Under the pieces are notes generated by a model, which was given only the letters and a program-made list of their open reading frames with translations, was not told the origin of the DNA and did not search any database. This document shows positions 12,401 through 24,200 of a stretch of DNA of 64,000 nucleotides, in pieces (positions within the stretch are counted from its first letter, which is position 1; each line of letters begins with the position of its first letter). The translations under genes and the position numbers were made by a program. Source of the DNA: Nansenia antarctica (taxonomy: Eukaryota > Chordata > Actinopteri > Argentiniformes > Microstomatidae); contig OZ022345.1 in the NCBI GenBank assembly GCA_963989245.1, positions 21,085,196 to 21,149,195 on the forward strand. The letters run 5' to 3'.

Positions 12401-13441
12401 CTAAGAACAGGCCGCTTGGACACTTTCAGAACAGCTCTGTTAATGACTGAAAACAGCTCTCGAAGAGATTGTCAAAAGAGACTCCGAAAACGAAACGTTG
12501 ATCACTTTTGAGCAAAAGGCTGCACACACGTAATTCAAGTTGCTCTGATTGTCATTTAGAGTTACATTATAGGAGCATTCAGCAACAAGTCAAAATGTGC
12601 TCCAGAAAAGCAGAAAACAACACTGATAGAACTTGAGAACGAATGCAAAAACAGTCCACTCTCAGAACAGGCCGCTTGGACACTTTCAGAACAGCTCTGT
12701 TAATGACTGAAAACAGCTCTCGAAGAGATTGTCAAAAGAGACTCTGAAAACGAAACGTTGATTACTTTTGAGCAAAAGGCTGCACACACGCAATTCAAGT
12801 TGCTCTGATTGTCATTTAGAGTAACATTATAGGATTATTCAACAACAAGTCAAAATGTGCTCGTGAAAGGCAGAAAACAACACTTTGATAGTTTGATATA
12901 ACTTGAGAACGAATGCAAAAAACAGTCCACTCTAAGAACAGGCCGCTTGGACACTTTCAGAACAGCTCTGTTAATGACTGAAAACAGCTCTCGAAGAGAT
13001 TGTCAAAAGAGACTCCGAAAACGAAACGTTGATCACTTTTGAGCAAAAGGCTGCACACACGCAATTCAAGTTGCTCTGATTGTCATTTAGAGTTACATTA
13101 TAGGATTATTCAACAACAAGTCAAAATGTGCTCGTGAAAGGCAGAAAACAACACTTTGATAGTTTGATATAACTTGAGAACGAATGCAAAAAACAGTCCA
13201 CTCTAAGAACAGGCCGCTTGGACACTTTCAGAACAGCGCTGTTAATGACTGAAAACAGCTCTCGAAGAGATTGTCAAAAGAGACTCCGAAAACGAAACTT
13301 TGATCACTTTTGAGCAAAAGGCTGCACACACGCAATTCAAGTTGCTCTGATTGTCATTTAGAGTTACATTATAGGATTATTCAACAACAAGTCAAAATGT
13401 GCTCGTGAAAGGCAGAAAACAACACTTTGATAGTTTGATAT
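9420..13441. repeat. HOR core, 15-mer copy 2 (4,022 bp)
   Basis: Same order as copy 1 at an offset of 4,022 bp: S1v 9420, L2 9681, L2v 9951, S0 10222, L2 10483, L3 10753, L5 11024, S6 11295, L8 11556, L9 11827, L4 12098, S1 12369, L2 12630, L3 12900, L4 13171. The first monomer is S1v (GTAATTAAAG and GATTGACATTT). Rare variants recur at exactly the same offset: the PstI site moves from 7504 to 11526 and AATAGG from 7039 to 11061. This supports a recent duplication of the whole block. Confidence 0.93.
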
Positions 13442-16400
13442 AACTTGAGAACGAATGCAAAAAACAGTCCACTCTAAGAACAGGCCGCTTGGACACTTTC
13501 AGAACAGCTCTGTTAATGACTGAAAACAGCTCTCGAAGAGATTGTCAAAAGAGACTCCGAAAACGAAACGTTGATCACTTTTGAGCAAAAGGCTGCACAC
13601 ACGTAATTAAAGTTGCTCTGATTGACATTTAGAGTTACATTATAGGAGCATTCAGCAACAAGTCAAAATGTGCTCCAGAAAAGCAGAAAACAACACTGAT
13701 AGAACTTGAGAACGAATGCAAAAACAGTCCACTCTCAGAACAGGCCGCTTGGACACTTTCAGAACAGCTCTGTTAATGACTGAAAACAGCTCTCGAAGAG
13801 ATTGTCAAAAGAGACTCTGAAAACGAAACGTTGATTACTTTTGAGCAAAAGGCTGCACACACGCAATTCAAGTTGCTCTGATTGTCATTTAGAGTAACAT
13901 TATAGGATTATTCAACAACAAGTCAAAATGTGCTCGTGAAAGGCAGAAAACAACACTTTGATAGTTTGATATAACTTGAGAACGAATGCAAAAAACAGTC
14001 CACTCTAAGAACAGGCCGCTTGGACACTTTCAGAACAGCTCTGTTAATGACTGAAAACAGCTCTCGAAGAGATTGTCAAAAGAGACTCCGAAAACGAAAC
14101 GTTGATCACTTTTGAGCAAAAGGCTGCACACACGCAATTCAAGTTGCTCTGATTGTCATTTAGAGTAACATTATAGGATTATTCAACAACAAGTCAAAAT
14201 GTGCTCGTGAAAGGCAGAAAACAACACTTTGATAGTTTGATATAACTTGAGAACGAATGCAAAAAACAGTCCACTCTAAGAACAGGCCGCTTGGACACTT
14301 TCAGAACAGCTCTGTTAATGACTGAAAACAGCTCTCGAAGAGATTGTCAAAAGAGACTCCGAAAACGAAACGTTGATCACTTTTGAGCAAAAGGCTGCAC
14401 ACACGCAATTCAAGTTGCTCTGATTGTCATTTAGAGTTACATTATAGGATTATTCAACAACAAGTCAAAATGTGCTCGTGAAAGGCAGAAAACAACACTT
14501 TGATAGTTTGATATAACTTGAGAACGAATGCAAAAAACAGTCCACTCTAAGAATAGGCCGCTTGGACACTTTCAGAACAGCTCTGTTAATGACTGAAAAC
14601 AGCTCTCGAAGAGATTGTCAAAAGAGACTCCGAAAACGAAACGTTGATCACTTTTGAGCAAAAGGCTGCACACACGCAATTCAAGTTGCTCTGATTGTCA
14701 TTTAGAGTTACATTATAGGATTATTCAACAACAAGTCAAAATGTGCTCGTGAAAGGCAGAAAACAACACTTTGATAGTTTGATATAACTTGAGAACGAAT
14801 GCAAAAAACTGTCCACTCTAAGAACAGGCCGCTTGGACACTTTCAGAACAGCTCTGTTAATGACTGAAAACAGCTCTCGAAGAGATTGTCAAAAGAGACT
14901 CCGAAAACGAAACGTTGATCACTTTTGAGCAAAAGGCTGCACACACGCAATTCAAGTTGCTCTGATTGTCATTTAGAGTTACATTCTAGGAGCATTCAGC
15001 AACAAGTCAAAATGTGCTGCAGAAAAGCAGAAAACAACACTGATAGAACTTGAGAACGAATGCAAAAAACAGTCCACTCTCAGAATAGGCCGCTTGGACA
15101 CTTTCAGAACAGCTCTGTTAATGACTGAAAACAGCTCTCGAAGAGATTGTCAAAAGAGACTCTGAAAACGAAACGTTGATCACTTTTGAGCAAAAGGCTG
15201 CACACACGCAATTCAAGTTGCTCTGATTGTCATTTAGAGTTACATTATAGGATTATTCAACAACAAGTCAAAATGTGCTCGTGAAAGGCAGAAAACAACA
15301 CTTTGATAGTTTGATATAACTTGAGAACGAATGCAAAAAACACTCCACTCTAAGAACAGGCCGCTTGGACACTTTCAGAACAGCTCTGTTAATGACTGAA
15401 AACAGCTCTCGAAGAGATTGTCAAAAGAGACTCCGAAAACGAAACGTTGATCACTTTTGAGCAAAAGGCTGCACACACGCAATTCAAGTTGCTCTGATTG
15501 TCATTTAAAGTTACATTATAGGATTATTCAACAACAAGTTAAAATGTGCTCGTGAAAGGCAGAAAACAACACTTTGATAGTTTGATATAACTTGAGAACG
15601 AATGCAAAAAACAGTCCACTCTAAGAACAGGCCGCTTGGACACTTTCAGAACAGCGCTGTTAATGACTGAAAACAGCTCTCGAAGAGATTGTCAAAAGAG
15701 ACTCCGAAAACGAAACTTTGATCACTTTTGAGCAAAAGGCTGCACACACGCAATTCAAGTTGCTCTGATTGTCATTTAGAGTTACATTATAGGATTATTC
15801 AACAACAAGTCAAAATGTGCTCGTGAAAGGCAGAAAACAACACTTTGATAGTTTGATATAACTTGAGAACGAATGCAAAAAACAGTCCACTCTAAGAACA
15901 GGCCGCTTGGACACTTTCAGAACAGCTCTGTTAATGACTGAAAACAGCTCTCGAAGAGATTGTCAAAAGAGACTCCGAAAACGAAACGTTGATCACTTTT
16001 GAGCAAAAGGCTGCACACACGTAATTCAAGTTGCTCTGATTGTCATTTAGAGTTACATTATAGGAGCATTCAGCAACAAGTCAAAATGTGCTCCAGAAAA
16101 GCAGAAAACAACACTGATAGAACTTGAGAACGAATGCAAAAACAGTCCACTCTCAGAACAGGCCGCTTGGACACTTTCAGAACAGCTCTGTTAATGACTG
16201 AAAACAGCTCTCGAAGAGATTGTCAAAAGAGACTCTGAAAACGAAACGTTGATTACTTTTGAGCAAAAGGCTGCACACACGCAATTCAAGTTGCTCTGAT
16301 TGTCATTTAGAGTAACATTATAGGATTATTCAACAACAAGTCAAAATGTGCTCGTGAAAGGCAGAAAACAACACTTTGATAGTTTGATATAACTTGAGAA

Positions 16401-16932
16401 CGAATGCAAAAAACAGTCCACTCTAAGAACAGGCCGCTTGGACACTTTCAGAACAGCTCTGTTAATGACTGAAAACAGCTCTCGAAGAGATTGTCAAAAG
16501 AGACTCCGAAAACGAAACGTTGATCACTTTTGAGCAAAAGGCTGCACACACGCAATTCAAGTTGCTCTGATTGTCATTTAGAGTTACATTATAGGATTAT
16601 TCAACAACAAGTCAAAATGTGCTCGTGAAAGGCAGAAAACAACACTTTGATAGTTTGATATAACTTGAGAACGAATGCAAAAAACAGTCCACTCTAAGAA
16701 CAGGCCGCTTGGACACTTTCAGAACAGCGCTGTTAATGACTGAAAACAGCTCTCGAAGAGATTGTCAAAAGAGACTCCGAAAACGAAACTTTGATCACTT
16801 TTGAGCAAAAGGCTGCACACACGCAATTCAAGTTGCTCTGATTGTCATTTAGAGTTACATTATAGGATTATTCAACAACAAGTCAAAATGTGCTCGTGAA
16901 AGGCAGAAAACAACACTTTGATAGTTTGATAT
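13442..16932. repeat. HOR core, 13-mer copy 3 (3,491 bp, contracted)
   Basis: Order: S1v 13442, L2 13703, chimera 13973, L3 14244, L5 14515, S6 14786, L8 15047, L9 15318, L4 15589, S1 15860, L2 16121, L3 16391, L4 16662. Three monomers of the 15-mer (L2v, S0, L2; 802 bp) are replaced by one 271-bp chimera, a loss of exactly 531 bp. From L5 onward the copy follows copy 2 at an offset of 3,491 bp. Confidence 0.92.
13973..14243. repeat. Chimeric monomer, S0-like 5' part and L2-like 3' part
   Basis: The unit has CTAAG, CCGA, GATCAC and GCAATTC like S0, then GAGTAAC and an L end like L2. It occupies the place of L2v-S0-L2. A crossover between S0 and the following L2, after or together with loss of L2v, explains it. 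The intermediate without L2v is found in copies 4 and 5 (S1v, L2, S0, L2, L3 from 16933 and 27382). The exchange lies between monomer base 136 and about base 194. Confidence 0.8.
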
Positions 16933-19900
16933 AACTTGAGAACGAATGCAAAAAACAGTCCACTCTAAGAACAGGCCGCTTGGACACTTTCAGAACAGCT
17001 CTGTTAATGACTGAAAACAGCTCTCGAAGAGATTGTCAAAAGTGACTCCGAAAACGAAACGTTGATCACTTTTGAGCAAAAGGCTGCACACACGTAATTA
17101 AAGTTGCTCTGATTGACATTTAGAGTTACATTATAGGAGCATTCAGCAACAAGTCAAAATGTGCTCCAGAAAAGCAGAAAACAACACTGATAGAACTTGA
17201 GAACGAATGCAAAAACAGTCCACTCTCAGAACAGGCCGCTTGGACACTTTCAGAACAGCTCTGTTAATGACTGAAAACAGCTCTCGAAGAGATTGTCAAA
17301 AGAGACTCTGAAAACGAAACGTTGATTACTTTTGAGCAAAAGGCTGCACACACGCAATTCAAGTTGCTCTGATTGTCATTTAGAGTAACATTATAGGATT
17401 ATTCAACAACAAGTCAAAATGTGCTCGTGAAAGGCAGAAAACAACACTTTGATAGTTTGATATAACTTGAGAACGAATGCAAAAAACAGTCCACTGTAAG
17501 AACAGGCCGCTTGGACACTTTCAGAACAGCTCTGTTAATGACTGAAAACAGCTCTCGAAGAGATTGTCAAAAGAGACTCCGAAAACGAAACGTTGATCAC
17601 TTTTGAGCAAAAGGCTGCACACACGCAATTCAAGTTGCTCTGATTGTCATTTAGAGTTACATTATAGGAGCATTCAGCAACAAGTCAAAATGTGCTCCAG
17701 AAAAGCAGAAAACAACACTGATAGAACTTGAGAACGAATGCAAAAACAGTCCACTCTCAGAACAGGCCGCTTGGACACTTTCAGAACAGCTCTGTTAATG
17801 ACTGAAAACAGCTCTCGAAGAGATTGTCAAAAGAGACTCTGAAAACGAAACGTTGATTACTTTTGAGCAAAAGGCTGCACACACGCAATTCAAGTTGCTC
17901 TGATTGTCATTTAGAGTAACATTATAGGATTATTCAACAACAAGTCAAAATGTGCTCGTGAAAGGCAGAAAACAACACTTTGATAGTTTGATATAACTTG
18001 AGAACGAATGCAAAAAACAGTCCACTCTAAGAACAGGCCGCTTGGACACTTTCAGAACAGCTCTGTTAATGACTGAAAACAGCTCTCGAAGAGATTGTCA
18101 AAAGAGACTCCGAAAACGAAACGTTGATCACTTTTGAGCAAAAGGCTGCACACACGCAATTCAAGTTGCTCTGATTGTCATTTAGAGTTACATTATAGGA
18201 TTATTCAACAACAAGTCAAAATGTGCTCGTGAAAGGCAGAAAACAACACTTTGATAGTTTGATATAACTTGAGAACGAATGCAAAAAACAGTCCACTCTA
18301 AGAATAGGCCGCTTGGACACTTTCAGAACAGCTCTGTTAATGACTGAAAACAGCTCTCGAAGAGATTGTCAAAAGAGACTCCGAAAACGAAACGTTGATC
18401 ACTTTTGAGCAAAAGGCTGCACACACGCAATTCAAGTTGCTCTGATTGTCATTTAGAGTTACATTATAGGATTATTCAACAACAAGTCAAAATGTGCTCG
18501 TGAAAGGCAGAAAACAACACTTTGATAGTTTGATATAACTTGAGAACGAATGCAAAAAACTGTCCACTCTAAGAACAGGCCGCTTGGACACTTTCAGAAC
18601 AGCTCTGTTAATGACTGAAAACAGCTCTCGAAGAGATTGTCAAAAGAGACTCTGAAAACGAAACGTTGATTAATTTTGAGCAAAAGGCTGCACACACGCA
18701 ATTCAAGTTGCTCTGATTGTCATTTAGAGTAACATTATAGGATTATTCAACAACAAGTCAAAATGTGCTCGTGAAAGGCAGAAAACAACACTTTGATAGT
18801 TTGATATACCTTGAGAACGAATGCAAAAAACAGTCCACTCTAAGAACAGGCCGCTTGGACACTTTCAGAACAGCTCTGTTAATGACTGAAAACAGCTCTC
18901 GAAGAGATTGTCAAAAGAGACTCTGAAAACGAAACGTTGATCACTTTTGAGCAAAAGGCTGCACACACGCAATTCAAGTTGCTCTGATTGTCATTTAGAG
19001 TTACATTATAGGATTATTCAACAACAAGTCAAAATGTGCTCGTGAAAGGCAGAAAACAACACTTTGATAGTTTGATATAACTTGAGAACGAATGCAAAAA
19101 ACAGTCCACTCTAAGAACAGGCCGCTTGGACACTTTCAGAACAGCTCTGTTAATGACTGAAAACAGCTCTCGAAGAGATTGTCAAAAGAGACTCCGAAAA
19201 CGAAACGTTGATCACTTTTGAGCAAAAGGCTGCACACACGCAATTCAAGTTGCTCTGATTGTCATTTAGAGTTACATTATAGGAGCATTCAGCAACAAGT
19301 CAAAATGTGCTCCAGAAAAGCAGAAAACAACACTGATAGAACTTGAGAACGAATGCAAAAAACAGTCCACTCTCAGAATAGGCCGCTTGGACACTTTCAG
19401 AACAGCTCTGTTAATGACTGAAAACAGCTCTCGAAGAGATTGTCAAAAGAGACTCTGAAAACGAAACGTTGATCACTTTTGAGCAAAAGGCTGCACACAC
19501 GCAATTCAAGTTGCTCTGATTGTCATTTAGAGTTACATTATAGGATTATTCAACAACAAGTCAAAATGTGCTCGTGAAAGGCAGAAAACAACACTTTGAT
19601 AGTTTGATATAACTTGAGAACGAATGCAAAAAACACTCCACTCTAAGAACAGGCCGCTTGGACACTTTCAGAACAGCTCTGTTAATGACTGAAAACAGCT
19701 CTCGAAGAGATTGTCAAAAGAGACTCCGAAAACGAAACGTTGATCACTTTTGAGCAAAAGGCTGCACACACGCAATTCAAGTTGCTCTGATTGTCATTTA
19801 AAGTTACATTATAGGATTATTCAACAACAAGTTAAAATGTGCTCGTGAAAGGCAGAAAACAACACTTTGATAGTTTGATATAACTTGAGAACGAATGCAA

Positions 19901-21225
19901 AAAACAGTCCACTCTAAGAACAGGCCGCTTGGACACTTTCAGAACAGCGCTGTTAATGACTGAAAACAGCTCTCGAAGAGATTGTCAAAAGAGACTCCGA
20001 AAACGAAACTTTGATCACTTTTGAGCAAAAGGCTGCACACACGCAATTCAAGTTGCTCTGATTGTCATTTAGAGTTACATTATAGGATTATTCAACAACA
20101 AGTCAAAATGTGCTCGTGAAAGGCAGAAAACAACACTTTGATAGTTTGATATAACTTGAGAACGAATGCAAAAAACAGTCCACTCTAAGAACAGGCCGCT
20201 TGGACACTTTCAGAACAGCTCTGTTAATGACTGAAAACAGCTCTCGAAGAGATTGTCAAAAGAGACTCCGAAAACGAAACGTTGATCACTTTTGAGCAAA
20301 AGGCTGCACACACGTAATTCAAGTTGCTCTGATTGTCATTTAGAGTTACATTATAGGAGCATTCAGCAACAAGTCAAAATGTGCTCCAGAAAAGCAGAAA
20401 ACAACACTGATAGAACTTGAGAACGAATGCAAAAACAGTCCACTCTCAGAACAGGCCGCTTGGACACTTTCAGAACAGCTCTGTTAATGACTGAAAACAG
20501 CTCTCGAAGAGATTGTCAAAAGAGACTCTGAAAACGAAACGTTGATTACTTTTGAGCAAAAGGCTGCACACACGCAATTCAAGTTGCTCTGATTGTCATT
20601 TAGAGTAACATTATAGGATTATTCAACAACAAGTCAAAATGTGCTCGTGAAAGGCAGAAAACAACACTTTGATAGTTTGATATAACTTGAGAACGAATGC
20701 AAAAAACAGTCCACTCTAAGAACAGGCCGCTTGGACACTTTCAGAACAGCTCTGTTAATGACTGAAAACAGCTCTCGAAGAGATTGTCAAAAGAGACTCC
20801 GAAAACGAAACGTTGATCACTTTTGAGCAAAAGGCTGCACACACGCAATTCAAGTTGCTCTGATTGTCATTTAGAGTTACATTATAGGATTATTCAACAA
20901 CAAGTCAAAATGTGCTCGTGAAAGGCAGAAAACAACACTTTGATAGTTTGATATAACTTGAGAACGAATGCAAAAAACAGTCCACTCTAAGAACAGGCCG
21001 CTTGGACACTTTCAGAACAGCGCTGTTAATGACTGAAAACAGCTCTCGAAGAGATTGTCAAAAGAGACTCCGAAAACGAAACTTTGATCACTTTTGAGCA
21101 AAAGGCTGCACACACGCAATTCAAGTTGCTCTGATTGTCATTTAGAGTTACATTATAGGATTATTCAACAACAAGTCAAAATGTGCTCGTGAAAGGCAGA
21201 AAACAACACTTTGATAGTTTGATAT
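16933..21225. repeat. HOR core, 16-mer copy 4 (4,293 bp)
   Basis: Order: S1v 16933, L2 17194, S0 17464, L2 17725, L3 17995, L5 18266, L6x 18537, L7 18808, S0 19079, L8 19340, L9 19611, L4 19882, S1 20153, L2 20414, L3 20684, L4 20955. Relative to the 15-mer, L2v is missing and S6 is replaced by L6x-L7-S0, a net gain of 271 bp. Private changes are AGTGACTCC at 17043, ACTGTAAG at 17496, GATTAATTTTG at about 18671, and ACCTTGAG in place of AACTTGAG at 18808. The last two recur in copy 5. Confidence 0.92.
18537..18807. repeat. Chimeric L6x monomer (S6-like 5' part, L2-like 3' part)
   Basis: The 5' part has CTGTCC as in S6. The rest has CTGA, GATTAATTTTG, GTAAC and an L end, as in L2 with one extra substitution. 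It is 271 bp where S6 is 261 bp. The same chimera with the same substitution sits at 28986. Related chimeras at 35685, 38362 and 43985 have the same 5' part but GATCAC or GATTAC, so this class has been rebuilt more than once or further edited by conversion. Confidence 0.8.
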
Positions 21226-24200
21226 AACTTGAGAACGAATGCAAAAAACAGTCCACTCTAAGAACAGGCCGCTTGGACACTTTCAGAACAGCTCTGTTAA
21301 TGACTGAAAACAGCTCTCGAAGAGATTGTCAAAAGAGACTCCGAAAACGAAACGTTGATCACTTTTGAGCAAAAGGCTGCACACACGTAATTAAAGTTGC
21401 TCTGATTGACATTTAGAGTTACATTATAGGAGCATTCAGCAACAAGTCAAAATGTGCTCCAGAAAAGCAGAAAACAACACTGATAGAACTTGAGAACGAA
21501 TGCAAAAACAGTCCACTCTCAGAACAGGCCGCTTGGACACTTTCAGAACAGCTCTGTTAATGACTGAAAACAGCTCTCGAAGAGATTGTCAAAAGAGACT
21601 CTGAAAACGAAACGTTGATTACTTTTGAGCAAAAGGCTGCACACACGCAATTCAAGTTGCTCTGATTGTCATTTAGAGTAACATTATAGGATTATTCAAC
21701 AACAAGTCAAAATGTGCTCGTGAAAGGCAGAAAACAACACTTTGATAGTTTGATATAACTTGAGAACGAATGCAAAAAACAGTCCACTCTAAGAACAGGC
21801 CGCTTGGACACTTTCAGAACAGCTCTGTTAATGACTGAAAACAGCTCTCGAAGAGATTGTCAAAAGAGACTCCGAAAACGAAACGTTGATCACTTTTGAG
21901 CAAAAGGCTGCACACACGCAATTCAAGTTGCTCTGATTGTCATTTAGAGTTACATTATAGGATTATTCAACAACAAGTCAAAATGTGCTCGTGAAAGGCA
22001 GAAAACAACACTTTGATAGTTTGATATAACTTGAGAACGAATGCAAAAAACAGTCCACTCTAAGAACAGGCCGCTTGGACACTTTCAGAACAGCGCTGTT
22101 AATGACTGAAAACAGCTCTCGAAGAGATTGTCAAAAGAGACTCCGAAAAAGAAACTTTGATCACTTTTGAGCAAAAGGCTGCACACACGCAATTCAAGTT
22201 GCTCTGATTGTCATTTAGAGTTACATTATAGGATTATTCAACAACAAGTCAAAATGTGCTCGTGAAAGGCAGAAAACAACACTTTGATAGTTTGATATAA
22301 CTTGAGAACGAATGCAAAAAACAGTCCACTCTAAGAACAGGCCGCTTGGACACTTTCAGAACAGCTCTGTTAATGACTGAAAACAGCTCTCGAAGAGATT
22401 GTCAAAAGAGACTCCGAAAACGAAACGTTGATCACTTTTGAGCAAAAGGCTGCACACACGTAATTCAAGTTGCTCTGATTGTCATTTAGAGTTACATTAT
22501 AGGAGCATTCAGCAACAAGTCAAAATGTGCTCCAGAAAAGCAGAAAACAACACTGATAGAACTTGAGAACGAATGCAAAAACAGTCCACTCTCAGAACAG
22601 GCCGCTTGGACACTTTCAGAACAGCTCTGTTAATGACTGAAAACAGCTCTCGAAGAGATTGTCAAAAGAGACTCTGAAAACGAAACGTTGATTACTTTTG
22701 AGCAAAAGGCTGCACACACGCAATTCAAGTTGCTCTGATTGTCATTTAGAGTAACATTATAGGATTATTCAACAACAAGTCAAAATGTGCTCGTGAAAGG
22801 CAGAAAACAACACTTTGATAGTTTGATATAACTTGAGAACGAATGCAAAAAACAGTCCACTCTAAGAACAGGCCGCTTGGACACTTTCAGAACAGCTCTG
22901 TTAATGACTGAAAACAGCTCTCGAAGAGATTGTCAAAAGAGACTCCGAAAACGAAACGTTGATCACTTTTGAGCAAAAGGCTGCACACACGTAATTCAAG
23001 TTGCTCTGATTGTCATTTAGAGTTACATTATAGGAGCATTCAGCAACAAGTCAAAATGTGCTCCAGAAAAGCAGAAAACAACACTGATAGAACTTGAGAA
23101 CGAATGCAAAAACAGTCCACTCTCAGAACAGGCCGCTTGGACACTTTCAGAACAGCTCTGTTAATGACTGAAAACAGCTCTCGAAGAGATTGTCAAAAGA
23201 GACTCTGAAAACGAAACGTTGATTACTTTTGAGCAAAAGGCTGCACACACGCAATTCAAGTTGCTCTGATTGTCATTTAGAGTAACATTATAGGATTATT
23301 CAACAACAAGTCAAAATGTGCTCGTGAAAGGCAGAAAACAACACTTTGATAGTTTGATATAACTTGAGAACGAATGCAAAAAACAGTCCACTCTAAGAAC
23401 AGGCCGCTTGGACACTTTCAGAACAGCTCTGTTAATGACTGAAAACAGCTCTCGAAGAGATTGTCAAAAGAGACTCCGAAAACGAAACGTTGATCACTTT
23501 TGAGCAAAAGGCTGCACACACGCAATTCAAGTTGCTCTGATTGTCATTTAGAGTTACATTATAGGATTATTCAACAACAAGTCAAAATGTGCTCGTGAAA
23601 GGCAGAAAACAACACTTTGATAGTTTGATATAACTTGAGAACGAATGCAAAAAACAGTCCACTCTAAGAACAGGCCGCTTGGACACTTTCAGAACAGCGC
23701 TGTTAATGACTGAAAACAGCTCTCGAAGAGATTGTCAAAAGAGACTCCGAAAAAGAAACTTTGATCACTTTTGAGCAAAAGGCTGCACACACGCAATTCA
23801 AGTTGCTCTGATTGTCATTTAGAGTTACATTATAGGATTATTCAACAACAAGTCAAAATGTGCTCGTGAAAGGCAGAAAACAACACTTTGATAGTTTGAT
23901 ATAACTTGAGAACGAATGCAAAAGACAGTCCACTCTAAGAACAGGCCGCTTGGACACTTTCAGAACAGCTCTGTTAATGACTGAAAACAGCTCTCGAAGA
24001 GATTGTCAAAAGAGACTCCGAAAACGAAACGTTGATCACTTTTGAGCAAAAGGCTGCACACACGTAATTCAAGTTGCTCTGATTGTCATTTAGAGTTACA
24101 TTATAGGAGCATTCAGCAACAAGTCAAAATGTGCTCCAGAAAAGCAGAAAACAACACTGATAGAACTTGAGAACGAATGCAAAAACAGTCCACTCTCAGA

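Larger units (their letters stand above)
15718..23522. repeat. Large internal duplication, left copy (7,805 bp)
   Basis: This stretch matches 26167-33971 at a constant offset of 10,449 bp. The left limit is the L4-specific AAACTTT at 15717, against AAACGTT at 26166. The right limit is GCAATTC at 23523 against GTAATTC at 33972. Reading both copies I found five substitutions: 17043, 17496, 18252, 21348 and 21628 against 27492, 27945, 28701, 31797 and 32077. That is about 99.9% identity. Monomers from 15860 to 23361 have the same class order in both copies. Confidence 0.9.
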
